NCBI RefSeq assembly: GCF_023805295.1 | Contig: NZ_JAMSHT010000001.1 | Coordinates: 1,054,001 to 1,118,000, forward strand | DNA length: 64,000 nt | Direction: 5' to 3' | Origin: Sphingomicrobium sediminis | Lineage (GTDB): Bacteria > Pseudomonadota > Alphaproteobacteria > Sphingomonadales > Sphingomonadaceae | Shown here: positions 8,689 through 18,914 of the stretch, one piece after another | How the letters are laid out: each line of letters begins with the position of its first letter | Numbering within the stretch: position 1 is the first letter of the stretch | The notes under the pieces: model-generated | The model's input: only the letters and a program-made list of their open reading frames with translations | Told to the model about the DNA's origin: nothing | The model's database searches: none | Translations under genes and position numbers: made by a program

Positions 8689-8727
8689 TGCGGCGACTGC
8701 TAGGCGGTCGCCGCACGTTTCTTTTTG
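8689..8727 (+). terminator. Rho-independent terminator after the lipoprotein operon
   Basis: A perfect 9-bp stem (TGCGGCGAC at 8689-8697 pairing with GTCGCCGCA at 8707-8715) with a 9-nt loop is followed by CGTTTCTTTTTG. It ends the 7415-8646 unit and insulates purB, whose start codon lies 19 nt further on. A purB promoter must therefore lie within or before this hairpin, or purB depends on read-through. Confidence 0.75.
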
Positions 8728-8746
8728 CCGGAGCTAAAAAGCCGCC

Positions 8747-10063
8747 ATGGTCCCCCGTTACGCCCGTCCCGAAATGACCGCCATCTGGTCGACCGAAAAT
8801 CGTTACCGCATTTGGTGGGCGATCGAGGTCTTTGCTGCCGAAGCCATGGGCGAAATCGGCATGATCGATGCCGATGACGCGAAGACCATCCGCAAGGCCT
8901 ATGACGACAATGTATTGGGCGAGATCGACGTGCCGGCCATCGACGCGATCGAGGCAGTCACCAAGCATGACGTCATCGCCTTCCTGACCTGGGCCGGAGA
9001 GAAATTGGGGCCCGAGCGCCGCTGGCTGCACCAGGGCATGACTAGCTCCGACGTGCTCGACACCAGCCTGGCGGTCCAGCTCACCCAGTCGGCCGATCTG
9101 CTTATCAAGGGTTTGGAAGAACTGCTGGACGTCCTCAAGCGCCGCGCCCACGAGCATAAGCTCACCCCCACCATGGGCCGCAGCCACGGCATCCATGCCG
9201 AACCGACCAGCTTCGGACTGAAGCTCGCGCAGGCCTATGCCGAATTCGACCGCGGCCTCACGCGTCTCAAGCATGCGCGCGAGGAAATTGCGACCTGCGC
9301 CATTTCGGGCGCGGTCGGCACCTTCGCCAATATCGATCCCCGCATCGAAGAGCATGTCGCGAAGGAATTGGGCCTCCAGCCCGAGCCGATCTCGACGCAG
9401 GTCATCCCGCGCGACCGCCACGCCGAATTTTTCGCAACGCTTGCCGTCGTCGCCAGCTCGATCGAGCGCCTAGCTGTCGAGGTTCGCCATCTCCAGCGCA
9501 CCGAAGTACTCGAGGCCGAGGAATATTTCTCGCCGGGCCAGAAGGGCTCGTCGGCCATGCCGCACAAGCGCAACCCGGTACTCACCGAAAACCTCACCGG
9601 CCTTGCCCGTATGGTCCGCGCCTATGCGCTGCCGGCGATGGAAAATGTCGCTCTCTGGCACGAGCGCGACATCTCGCACTCGTCGGTCGAGCGCTTCATC
9701 GGCCCCGATGCCTGCATCACGTTGGACTTCGCGCTTGCCCGCCTGACCGGCGTCATGGACAAGCTCGTTGTCTATCCCGAGCGGATGCAAAAGAATCTCG
9801 ACAAGATGGGCGGCCTCATTCACTCGCAGCGTGTCCTCCTCGCGCTGACGCAGAAAGGGCTGACGCGCGAGGACAGCTATGCCATCGTCCAGCGCAATGC
9901 GATGAAGGTCTGGGACAGCGACGGCGAGCTGAAGCTGCTCAACCTGTTGAAGGCGGATGATGAAGTCGCCGCCAAGATGAGCGAGGAAGAATTGGAAGCC
10001 CTGTTCGATCTCGACCATCACCTCGCGCGCGTCGATCATATTTTCAGCCGGGTTTTCTCCTGA
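8747..10063 (+). CDS. purB: Adenylosuccinate lyase
   Basis: A 438-residue fumarase/aspartase-superfamily enzyme. It releases fumarate from adenylosuccinate and from SAICAR in purine synthesis. The superfamily signature SSAMPHKRNP is present at about residues 265-274, preceded by the flexible catalytic loop FSPGQKG. The N-terminal YARPEMTAIWS and the TMGRSHGIHAEPTSFG motif (catalytic His) are typical. The length is normal for the short bacterial PurB class. The stop overlaps the proposed start of the heme oxygenase gene. Confidence 0.96.
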   Translation: MVPRYARPEMTAIWSTENRYRIWWAIEVFAAEAMGEIGMIDADDAKTIRKAYDDNVLGEIDVPAIDAIEAVTKHDVIAFLTWAGEKLGPERRWLHQGMTSSDVLDTSLAVQLTQSADLLIKGLEELLDVLKRRAHEHKLTPTMGRSHGIHAEPTSFGLKLAQAYAEFDRGLTRLKHAREEIATCAISGAVGTFANIDPRIEEHVAKELGLQPEPISTQVIPRDRHAEFFATLAVVASSIERLAVEVRHLQRTEVLEAEEYFSPGQKGSSAMPHKRNPVLTENLTGLARMVRAYALPAMENVALWHERDISHSSVERFIGPDACITLDFALARLTGVMDKLVVYPERMQKNLDKMGGLIHSQRVLLALTQKGLTREDSYAIVQRNAMKVWDSDGELKLLNLLKADDEVAAKMSEEELEALFDLDHHLARVDHIFSRVFS

Positions 10064-10593
10064 GCGCGCACGCCGCCCTCAAGGCCGCGACCGCGACGGC
10101 CCATATTTCGCTCGACCGGAAATTCTCCTCGCTCGACCTGGAACTACAGGAGGACTACGCGACTTTCCTGACCGCGCAGGCCGCCGCACTCCTGCCCATG
10201 GAAGCGGCCATGGACCATGCCGGCACCGCCGCAAGCTGGAGCGATTGGCCCGCAGCAAAACGCAGCGATGCCATCCGCACTGATCTCGAAAATCTCGGGC
10301 TCCCGATGCCCGATCCGGTCGAGGTTCCGGCCTTTGGCGGCGAAGCCGAAATCTTCGGCATGCTCTATGTGCTCGAAGGCTCGCGCCTCGGCGGCAAAGT
10401 GCAGTCGCGCCTCATCGCCAATGACGCGCCGAGCGCCTTCCTCTTGCACTCAAGCCCGCTTCCGTGGAAAAAATTCATTTCGTTACTTGAACAAAAACTG
10501 GCCAGCCCCGTTGACTGCGCTCTGGCGCAGCGGGCCGCGAACGATGCATTCGGCTGCTTCGCCGCAGCTGCCAGGCGTTTTTTGGGGGCATGA
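10060..10593 (+). CDS. bphO: Heme oxygenase (biliverdin supply for phytochrome)
   Basis: The frame from 10060 encodes about 177 residues. The proximal heme-ligand region is ALKAATATAHISLD (His15), and the distal-helix motif is YVLEGSRLGGKVQSRLI, both characteristic of BphO/HemO heme oxygenases. These cleave heme to biliverdin, CO and iron. Starting at the first ATG (10198) would delete the heme-ligand His, so a non-ATG start is needed. The only good candidate is CTG at 10060, overlapping the TGA of purB, which implies translational coupling. The bacteriophytochrome gene follows with a 4-nt overlap. The start is the uncertain part; the identity is secure. Confidence 0.82.
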   Translation: MSAHAALKAATATAHISLDRKFSSLDLELQEDYATFLTAQAAALLPMEAAMDHAGTAASWSDWPAAKRSDAIRTDLENLGLPMPDPVEVPAFGGEAEIFGMLYVLEGSRLGGKVQSRLIANDAPSAFLLHSSPLPWKKFISLLEQKLASPVDCALAQRAANDAFGCFAAAARRFLGA

Positions 10594-13199
10594 TGACGAG
10601 TACCGACGTAGACGATTTCGAGGGTCCAGTTGACCTTACAAACTGCGATCGCGAGCCGATCCACCAGCTCGGCGCGATCCAGCCGATCGGCTTCCTTCTG
10701 GTCGTCTCGATCGACTGGCAGGTGATGCGCCATTCGAAAAATGTCAGCGAATTCCTCCCTGTCGAGGGCGATGACCTTGTTGGTACGCGCGTCCAGGAAT
10801 TCTTCAGCGGCGAAGCCATCCATGCTCTGCGCAACCGCCTCGCGCTGTTGCGCGGCCCCGATGCCATGGAGCGCCTCTTCAACATCGAATTGACCGAGAA
10901 GGTCGCGACCAAATTCGATGTCGCGGTCCACATGGTCGACGGCGATATCGTAATCGAGGCCGAACCGGCGCGCGAAAAGGAATATGGCGATGCCACCGGA
11001 ACGGTGCGCTCGATGGTCAGCCGCCTCGACACCGCCAATTCAATGGAAAGCTTTTTCCGCGAAGGCGCCCGCCAGGTCCGCGCCCTCACCGGCTTTGACC
11101 GCGTCATGGTCTACAAGTTCGACAATGACGGATCGGGCGAAGTCGTCGCCGAGGCCGTGAAAAGCGGCATCGGAAGTTTCCTCGGCCTGCACTATCCGGC
11201 CAGCGACATTCCCAAACAGGCACGCGAACTTTACAAACGCTCCTTGCTGCGCGTCATCACCGACGTGGAGTCCACGCCGGTCAGCATCAAGCCGGGGCGC
11301 AATATCGAGGGCAAACCGCTCGATTTGTCGCTGTCGATCCTGCGCGCTGTCAGCCCGATCCATATCGAATATCTCAAGAATATGGGCGTGAAGGCGAGCA
11401 TGTCGATCAGTTTGGTCGTTGAGGGTGAGCTGTGGGGCCTCATTGCCTGCCATCATTACAGCCCGCGATGCCCCAGTTTCGAACGCCGCTCGGTCGCCGA
11501 ACTGTTCGGTCAGCTCTTTTCTATGCGGATCGAGAGCCGCGAGCGCCAGGAACTGATGGAGTTGGAGCGGCAGGCACGCGACATGTCGGACCAATTGTTG
11601 GGCGCGATTGCCACTGACGAGAGCCTCCTGCGCGACCCGCAATGGTTTTCCGAGATCATCACCGGCGTCATTCCGGCTGATGGCGTCGCGGTCTGGATCA
11701 ACGGCAATTATGCCTTTGCAGGGCAAACGCCCGATACCGAACAGTTTGCGCGCATCGTGAAAGCGCTAAACGGTCTGGCTGCGGGTCGCGTCTACTCGAC
11801 CGATCGCATTTCCGGCCTGGTCGACAATGCCGACCAATTTGTCGCGCGCGCGGCCGGGTTGCTCGCAATACCGATCAGCCGCACGCCGCGTGATTATGTG
11901 GTGCTGTTTCGCGAAGAGCGGATCCGCTCGGTTCGCTGGGCCGGCAATCCGCAGAAACCGGCCGAATATGGCCCCAACGGTGTCCGTCTCCACCCGCGCG
12001 AAAGCTTTGCCGAGTGGAAGCAATTGGTCGAGGGTCGCTCGCGTCCCTTTACGTCCGTTGAAAAGCGTATCGCCGAAACGCTCCGCGGCACGCTGATCGA
12101 AGTCGTGCTACGCCTTGCCGACGAAGCGTCGCTTGAGCGCAAGGCGGCCTCCGACCGGCAGGAATTGCTGATCGCCGAACTCAACCACCGCGTTCGCAAC
12201 ATCCTCTCGCTGATCCGTGGTCTCATCCGCCAGTCGAAGCCCGACCCGGACACGCCGATCGAGGATTTCGTCGCCATGGTCGACGGGCGCATCCATGCGC
12301 TCGCACGTGCGCACAACCAGATTACCGAGGACCATTGGGGCCCGGCGCAATTCCAGCAATTGCTCGATGCTGAGGTCGCAGCCTTCTTGGTCAACCAGAA
12401 GGACCGCGTCTCCACCGACGGCCCGGGCATCCTGCTCAATCCGCAAGCCTATTCGACCATGGCACTCGTGATCCACGAGCTGGTCACCAACTCGGCCAAA
12501 TATGGCAGCCTGTCGGACTCGGGTACGGTGCATGTCAGCTGGCATCTCGACAATACCGACCACCTCACGATCGAATGGACCGAACGTGACGGGCCGGTCG
12601 TCTCGCCGCCAACGCGCAAAGGCTTCGGTACCACCATCATCGAACGCAGCGTCCCCTACGATTTGGGAGGCAAGGCCGATCTCGACTACAGGCCTGAGGG
12701 CCTACGTGCGCGCTTCGTCATCCCGCCGCGGCACCTCACGCTGCGCACTGGCGACGAGGGCAAGCAGGCCGTCAATCCGCGCCCTGAAACGAGGCAGCCG
12801 CAGCCGGCCGACAGCAACGAGAATAAGAATGCGCGGCTGCTCGAGGACAAGCACATCCTCCTCGTAGAGGACAGTCTCATCATCGCGCTCGATGCCGAGG
12901 ACATTCTCACTCGCCTTGGCGCTGCGCATGTGAATACCGAAGCGAATGTCGGCAATGCGATCGCCTATCTCGACCGCGAAACGCCAGATTTCGCCGTGCT
13001 CGATATCAACCTTGGCGACATGAACAGCTTCCCCATCGCCGACCTGTTGGCGCAGAAGGGCGTGCCGTTCGTCTTCGCCACCGGTTATGGCGAGCAGGCC
13101 GACATGCCCGCCGAGCACAAGGCGCGGATGGTCCTCCAGAAGCCCTACACGATCAACACGGTCGGGCGGCGTCTCGAGGAACTGTTTTCCGAAAGCTAG
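10590..13199 (+). CDS. bphP: Bacteriophytochrome: PAS-GAF-PHY, HWE histidine kinase, receiver
   Basis: An 869-residue hybrid red/far-red light sensor. Cys19 (DLTNCDREPIHQLG) is the biliverdin-attachment cysteine ahead of the PAS domain. The GAF domain (about 140-310) contains the chromophore-pocket motif PASDIPKQARELY. A PHY domain follows (about 325-510). The kinase is of the HWE/HisKA_2 class, with phospho-acceptor His533 in AELNHRVRNILSL and the WxE motif in IEWTERDG. A C-terminal receiver has phosphorylatable Asp805 (FAVLDINLG) and conserved Lys in LQKPY. The upstream bphO supplies the chromophore. In related bacteria such kinases feed into the general stress response; the output here is not encoded nearby. 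Confidence 0.95.
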   Translation: MMTSTDVDDFEGPVDLTNCDREPIHQLGAIQPIGFLLVVSIDWQVMRHSKNVSEFLPVEGDDLVGTRVQEFFSGEAIHALRNRLALLRGPDAMERLFNIELTEKVATKFDVAVHMVDGDIVIEAEPAREKEYGDATGTVRSMVSRLDTANSMESFFREGARQVRALTGFDRVMVYKFDNDGSGEVVAEAVKSGIGSFLGLHYPASDIPKQARELYKRSLLRVITDVESTPVSIKPGRNIEGKPLDLSLSILRAVSPIHIEYLKNMGVKASMSISLVVEGELWGLIACHHYSPRCPSFERRSVAELFGQLFSMRIESRERQELMELERQARDMSDQLLGAIATDESLLRDPQWFSEIITGVIPADGVAVWINGNYAFAGQTPDTEQFARIVKALNGLAAGRVYSTDRISGLVDNADQFVARAAGLLAIPISRTPRDYVVLFREERIRSVRWAGNPQKPAEYGPNGVRLHPRESFAEWKQLVEGRSRPFTSVEKRIAETLRGTLIEVVLRLADEASLERKAASDRQELLIAELNHRVRNILSLIRGLIRQSKPDPDTPIEDFVAMVDGRIHALARAHNQITEDHWGPAQFQQLLDAEVAAFLVNQKDRVSTDGPGILLNPQAYSTMALVIHELVTNSAKYGSLSDSGTVHVSWHLDNTDHLTIEWTERDGPVVSPPTRKGFGTTIIERSVPYDLGGKADLDYRPEGLRARFVIPPRHLTLRTGDEGKQAVNPRPETRQPQPADSNENKNARLLEDKHILLVEDSLIIALDAEDILTRLGAAHVNTEANVGNAIAYLDRETPDFAVLDINLGDMNSFPIADLLAQKGVPFVFATGYGEQADMPAEHKARMVLQKPYTINTVGRRLEELFSES

Positions 13200-13202
13200 G
13201 GC

Positions 13203-14093
13203 TTAACGCGGCGAATAATCCGTTTCGCCCGTCAGGCTCTTGTAGACCGCTTCGATGAACTTGTCGGCGCTGATGAAGCCTTCGCTGACCTCGTAGGCGT
13301 CGGTGAGGCCGCGCGCCTGCACCTGTTCCAGGCTCTCGCCCGCATCGATGCCGGCTTTCACGCCATCGCGCAGGTCGAGCAGCATGTCGTGATAGGCACG
13401 AAGCTCCGCAAAACTCGCCACGGGACCATGGCCCGGGATGATCGTCCATTCGCTGTCGACGCGGCTGAGCACGGTCTTGGCAGAAGCGATCAGGCCCTCG
13501 ATCGACCCACCGGCGCCAAGATCGATGTAGGGCCAGGTGACCTCATGGAAATAGGTGTCGCCCATATGGACCACCTTGGAACCCATGAAATAGACATGGC
13601 TATCGCCATCAGTGTGGGCGTGATGGACATGGTCGATGCCGATGATCTCGCCATTCCATTCGAGGTCCACCCCGGACTCGAAGGTCAGCACCGGCAGGGC
13701 GCCATGCCCCATGTCCTGCCCGATCCGCTCGGCGATCCGCTTGCGCACATTGTCATGCGCCAACACCAGCGCGCCCTCGTCGGCGAGGTTCTCGTTACCG
13801 CCCGTATGGTCGCCATGATAATGGGTGTTCACCACGAACTCGACCGGCGCATCGTTGACGCTGGCGACGGCGGCGAGAATTTTGGGGGTCAGCGGCGCGA
13901 ACTGGTCGTCGACCAGTATATTGCCATCTTCGCCGTGCTGGAGCGCGATATTGCCGCCCTGCCCGAACAGCACGCAGACACGTTCGCTCACACACTCGAC
14001 GGTGATCTCGACATCGTCCATGTCCTGCGCGGCAGCAGGCGCGGCGACGAGCGCGGTGGTGGCGGCAAGGCCGGCGAGAATCGTAGTTCGCAT
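13203..14093 (-). CDS. Secreted MBL-fold metallo-hydrolase
   Basis: A 296-residue protein with a Sec signal peptide (about 1-23, ending AAPAAAQD). The metallo-beta-lactamase zinc motif HYHGDH is at 91-96 and additional metal ligands are visible in HHAHTDGDSHVYF and IPGHGP. It resembles periplasmic quinoprotein-relay or cyclase-like MBL hydrolases rather than a proven beta-lactamase. The ATG at 14093 is chosen because it starts the signal peptide and has AGGGGA upstream; the longer frame to 14204 has no such features. Convergent with bphP (3 bp between stops). Substrate unknown. Confidence 0.8.
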   Translation of the reverse strand: MRTTILAGLAATTALVAAPAAAQDMDDVEITVECVSERVCVLFGQGGNIALQHGEDGNILVDDQFAPLTPKILAAVASVNDAPVEFVVNTHYHGDHTGGNENLADEGALVLAHDNVRKRIAERIGQDMGHGALPVLTFESGVDLEWNGEIIGIDHVHHAHTDGDSHVYFMGSKVVHMGDTYFHEVTWPYIDLGAGGSIEGLIASAKTVLSRVDSEWTIIPGHGPVASFAELRAYHDMLLDLRDGVKAGIDAGESLEQVQARGLTDAYEVSEGFISADKFIEAVYKSLTGETDYSPR

Positions 14094-14149
14094 GTGGATG
14101 TCCCCTTCGGTTTCACTGTCGAAACAAGGGGCAGCGGCGACTTGTTCCT

Positions 14150-15289
14150 CTAGCCTTCGAACAGGTCCTTGATGCGGCCGAAGAAGCTTTTGGTCGCGGG
14201 GCATTCGTCACCCGTCTCGGTCTCGCGGAATGCCTTGAGCAATTCCTTCTGCTTCTTCGACAATTTAGACGGCGTCTCGACATGGACCCGCACAATCATG
14301 TCGCCGCGGCCGCGCTGATTGACGACATTCATGCCCGCGCCGCGCTGGTGCAGCGCCTCGCCCGACTGGATACCCGGTGCGATCTTGAAATTGACTTTCT
14401 CGCCATCGACACCCGGCACTTCGACTTCGCCGCCAAGGGCAGCGGTCGTGAAGCTCACCGGCACTTCGGCGATAAGGGTCGAGCCCTCGCGCTGGAAGAT
14501 GGGATGCCGCTTCATGTGGACGAAGAGATAAAGGTCGCCCGCCGGCGCGCCGCGCACGCCCGCTTCGCCTTCCTGGGCGACGCGGATACGCGTGCCTTCA
14601 TCAACGCCCGCCGGGATCTTGACCTCCAGCTTGCGCTTCTTGAGGACGCGGCCCTCGCCATTGCAGTGACCGCACGGGTCGGCCACGACCTGGCCCGAGC
14701 CCATGCAATTGGGGCAGCCACGCTCGACAAGGAAGAAACCCTGCTGCGCGCGGACTTTGCCAGCGCCGCCGCAGGTCTCGCAGACGACCGGCTTGGAAGT
14801 GCCTTCCGAGCCATTGCCCTCGCACGGCTCGCAATCGGCTAGCGCTTCGACGGTGATGGTCTTTTCGATCCCCGAAAATGCTTCTTCGAGGCTCAGTTCG
14901 AGATCGTAGCGAAGGTCGGACCCGCGGCCTGGTGCGGGGCGCCTTGCGCCGCCACCGCCACGCGCGGCGCCGTCCATGAAATCGCCGAAGATCGACGAAA
15001 AGATGTCGGAAAAATCGCCCGAACCGCCGCCGCCGCCAAAGGGGCCGCCACCACCACCGCCATTTTCGAAGGCGGCCTTGCCAAAGCGATCATAGGCGGC
15101 GCGCTTCTGCGGATCCTTGAGGACATCATAGGCCTCGTTGATCGACTTGAAGCGCGCTTCCTGGTCGGAGCAGCCATTGTGGCGGTCGGGATGGCAATCC
15201 ATCGCCGCCTTGCGATAGGCGCGCTTGATCGTGTCGGCATCCGCGCCGCGATCCACGCCCAGAAGTTCGTAATAGTCAGTGTCGGCCAT
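14150..15289 (-). CDS. dnaJ: Chaperone DnaJ (Hsp40)
   Basis: A 379-residue co-chaperone that stimulates DnaK ATPase activity. The J domain (1-70) has the HPD motif at 33-35. A Gly/Phe linker (about 75-105) follows, then a zinc-finger region with all four CxxCxGxG-type repeats (CEPCEGNG, CETCGGAG, CPNCMGSG, CGHCNGEG) and the C-terminal substrate-binding barrels. The start is the ATG before ADTDYYELLGV. It is downstream of dnaK on the same strand; a strong hairpin separates them. Confidence 0.96.
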   Translation of the reverse strand: MADTDYYELLGVDRGADADTIKRAYRKAAMDCHPDRHNGCSDQEARFKSINEAYDVLKDPQKRAAYDRFGKAAFENGGGGGGPFGGGGGSGDFSDIFSSIFGDFMDGAARGGGGARRPAPGRGSDLRYDLELSLEEAFSGIEKTITVEALADCEPCEGNGSEGTSKPVVCETCGGAGKVRAQQGFFLVERGCPNCMGSGQVVADPCGHCNGEGRVLKKRKLEVKIPAGVDEGTRIRVAQEGEAGVRGAPAGDLYLFVHMKRHPIFQREGSTLIAEVPVSFTTAALGGEVEVPGVDGEKVNFKIAPGIQSGEALHQRGAGMNVVNQRGRGDMIVRVHVETPSKLSKKQKELLKAFRETETGDECPATKSFFGRIKDLFEG

Positions 15290-15316
15290 GAGCCCGTCCC
15301 AAGCACAACGCGACAA

Positions 15317-15348
15317 GGCGCCGTTCCCCGCGTTGGAGGAACGGCGCC
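15317..15348 (-). promoter_or_regulatory. Hairpin in the dnaK-dnaJ intergenic region
   Basis: An 11-bp perfect inverted repeat (GGCGCCGTTCC at 15317-15327 and GGAACGGCGCC at 15338-15348, 10-nt loop) lies just after the dnaK stop and 28 nt before dnaJ. No U-tract follows it on the dnaJ side, so it looks less like a full terminator than an mRNA-stabilising or partial-termination element that would give more DnaK than DnaJ. That role is inferred from similar arrangements in other bacteria. Confidence 0.6.
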
Positions 15349-15356
15349 GTCATCGC

Positions 15357-17312
<1,956 letters not shown>

Positions 17313-17387
17313 CTGGTTTCCCTCTCTCAATTCAACTCTTGTTTGGCGCCCTCCCCCGAGAGCGCACCTGTTTCAAACTCGAGGGCG

Positions 17388-17415
17388 ATATAGGTGGCGT
17401 ATTTTCACCATCAAG
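17388..17415 (-). promoter_or_regulatory. Sigma-32 (RpoH) heat-shock promoter of dnaK
   Basis: On the minus strand, CTTG (17415-17412), a 17-nt spacer, then CCTATAT (17394-17388). This matches the alphaproteobacterial RpoH consensus CTTG-N17/18-CYTATNT exactly. It lies 76-103 nt upstream of the dnaK start and faces dnaK. It explains heat induction of the dnaK-dnaJ unit. The match is direct; use in vivo is inferred. Confidence 0.78.
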
Positions 17416-17684
17416 GGCTGCAGGCAACATGCACGTCAAAAGCCGCGAGGCAATCAGGTGTGTTGGTCGCGCGACACAGCCGGATCGTCGAAAGGCCGGG
17501 TTCTTCTATGATCTCTCTGATGAGTCACTCGACAATCTCGGACCCTTGAAAGATCGCCGAACAAAACATTGAAAAACTGGGATTTTTCAAGTAGAACGTT
17601 CTAGTCAGCTAGACGCTGTGCCATTCGGATGGAAGTGACCAACGCCTGGCCGACTGCCTTACGCAAATGAAAGGGAGACGGCGC
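17416..17684. other. Intergenic region between dnaK and a divergent gene
   Basis: No convincing coding frame is visible in this stretch. It holds the upstream parts of two divergent promoters. The notable element is the 12-bp palindrome at 17592-17603, described separately. An A/T-rich patch just before it (17565-17591) could belong to the promoter of the plus-strand gene at 17685. A ribosome site AAGGGAG is at 17671-17677. Confidence 0.5.
17592..17603. promoter_or_regulatory. Perfect palindrome, possible operator
   Basis: TAGAACGTTCTA is a perfect 12-bp palindrome 81 bp upstream of the small gene at 17685, and it is directly followed by a second CTAG-N4-CTAG repeat (17601-17612). Its size and symmetry suit a dimeric repressor site. 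GAAC/GTTC half-sites recall alphaproteobacterial LexA boxes (GAAC-N7-GAAC/GTTC types), but the spacing is wrong for that. The regulator is unknown. Confidence 0.35.
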
Positions 17685-17966
17685 ATGACCGAATTTGGAG
17701 AAATCATCAGCTACAGCCGGCAACATCATGTCGGCATCATCAAGGCCGAGAGCGATGGCGCGGAGCTGGTCGCGGACTATCGCAACATCGAGGAAAGCGG
17801 GTTGCAGGACCTCAAGCGCCACGGCCGCGTCGCGTTTGACCGCATCGATCACGCGGATGGCCACGCCCATGCCGAGCATATCGTGCCGGTGCAGCCGATC
17901 GGCGCGGGCAGTACGCACCGGCACATGGGCGATGCACGGTGGCGGGTCACCAGAACAGACTTTTAA
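17685..17966 (+). CDS. Small protein with a divergent cold-shock-like (OB-fold) domain
   Basis: A 93-residue protein. The first 70 residues follow the layout of a cold-shock domain: GEIISYSRQHHVGIIK (strand 1-2), a central SGLQDLKRHGRVAFD (resembling the Csp segment GLxxLxxGQxVxF), and HAEHIVPV at the end (like AxNVxxL). The aromatic RNP1/RNP2 residues of classic Csp proteins are mostly missing, so nucleic-acid binding may differ. The start at 17685 follows AAGGGAG by 7 nt. It is convergent with a membrane-protein gene, sharing a TTAA stop overlap. The CSD call is a pattern judgement. Confidence 0.5.
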   Translation: MTEFGEIISYSRQHHVGIIKAESDGAELVADYRNIEESGLQDLKRHGRVAFDRIDHADGHAHAEHIVPVQPIGAGSTHRHMGDARWRVTRTDF

Positions 17967-18169
17967 CGGCTGGAGCGACGATGCTCCCAGACGAGGATTG
18001 CGACCCCGGTCGCAATCGGTACGCCGAACAAGAGGGCGTAGGTCTGGGCATATTCCAAGATTAGCCGTGGCTCGGAAAAAAGGCCGAGCCACAGCGGAAA
18101 TAACATGATCAGGGGCGTCCAGATGCAGCCCCATCCCAGGTTACGGACGTAATTTTGTTCGCCGCGCAT
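17963..18169 (-). CDS. Small two-TM membrane protein, unknown
   Basis: A 68-residue protein with two hydrophobic helices (WTPLIMLFPLWLGLF and ALLFGVPIATGVAILVW), and a basic C-terminus (EHRRSSR). It starts 7 nt after the fabG stop with TAAGG just upstream, so it is the third gene of the fabD-fabG unit. The family is not recognised. A longer start at 18199 would lie inside fabG and is less likely. Confidence 0.55.
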   Translation of the reverse strand: MRGEQNYVRNLGWGCIWTPLIMLFPLWLGLFSEPRLILEYAQTYALLFGVPIATGVAILVWEHRRSSR

Positions 18170-18176
18170 ATGCGCC

Positions 18177-18914
18177 TTACGGCATTGCCATCCCGCCATT
18201 CACGTGCAGCGTCTGGCCGGTAATGTAGCTGGCTTCATCGCTCGCCAGATAGGCAACCGCAGCGCCGATATCGGCGCCCGACCCCATCTTGCCCATCGGG
18301 ATACGACCAAGGATCGCGCCCTGCTGCTTTTCATCGAGCGCATCGGTCATGGCGCTAGCCATGAAGCCCGGTGCGACGGCGTTGACGGTGATGTTGCGGC
18401 TGGCCACTTCCTGCGCCAGCGCCTTGCCCATGCCGACAAGGCCGGCCTTGGCCGCGACATAGTTCATCTGCCCCGGATTGCCCGTCTCCCCGACGACCGA
18501 GCTGATATTGATGATCCGCCCGCCGCGCGCCCGCATCATCGGCTTCACCGCAGCACGCATCAGCCGGAACGCAGCTTCGAGGTTCACCTTGATGACCTGC
18601 TCCCACTCCTCGTCCTTCATGCGCATGGCGAGATTGTCGCGGGTGATGCCGGCATTGTTCACGAGGATATCAAGCTTGCCGAGTGCCTCGACCGCAGCCG
18701 GCACGAGCCCGTCGACGCTTTCGGCGTTCGAAAGGTCCGCAACCAGCGTCACATGGTCGCCGCCCAGTTCGGCCGCGAACGCCTTCAGCTTCTCCTCGTT
18801 CGATCCCGACAGCGCGAGCCGCGCGCCCTGCGCCGCAAGCGCCTTCGAAATTTCCGAACCGAGACCACCGGACGCACCGGTGACGAGCGCGGTTTTACCT
18901 TCGAGTGAGAACAT
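18177..18914 (-). CDS. fabG: 3-oxoacyl-ACP reductase
   Basis: A 245-residue short-chain dehydrogenase that reduces 3-ketoacyl-ACP with NADPH in fatty-acid synthesis. The cofactor motif TGASGGLGSEI is near residue 12, followed by NNAG, the catalytic Ser in NISSVVG, and YVAAK (Tyr/Lys). The C-terminus YITGQTLHVNGGMAMP is the standard FabG ending. It overlaps the fabD stop by 1 nt (ATGA), which supports the fatty-acid role over other SDRs. Confidence 0.93.
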   Translation of the reverse strand: MFSLEGKTALVTGASGGLGSEISKALAAQGARLALSGSNEEKLKAFAAELGGDHVTLVADLSNAESVDGLVPAAVEALGKLDILVNNAGITRDNLAMRMKDEEWEQVIKVNLEAAFRLMRAAVKPMMRARGGRIINISSVVGETGNPGQMNYVAAKAGLVGMGKALAQEVASRNITVNAVAPGFMASAMTDALDEKQQGAILGRIPMGKMGSGADIGAAVAYLASDEASYITGQTLHVNGGMAMP

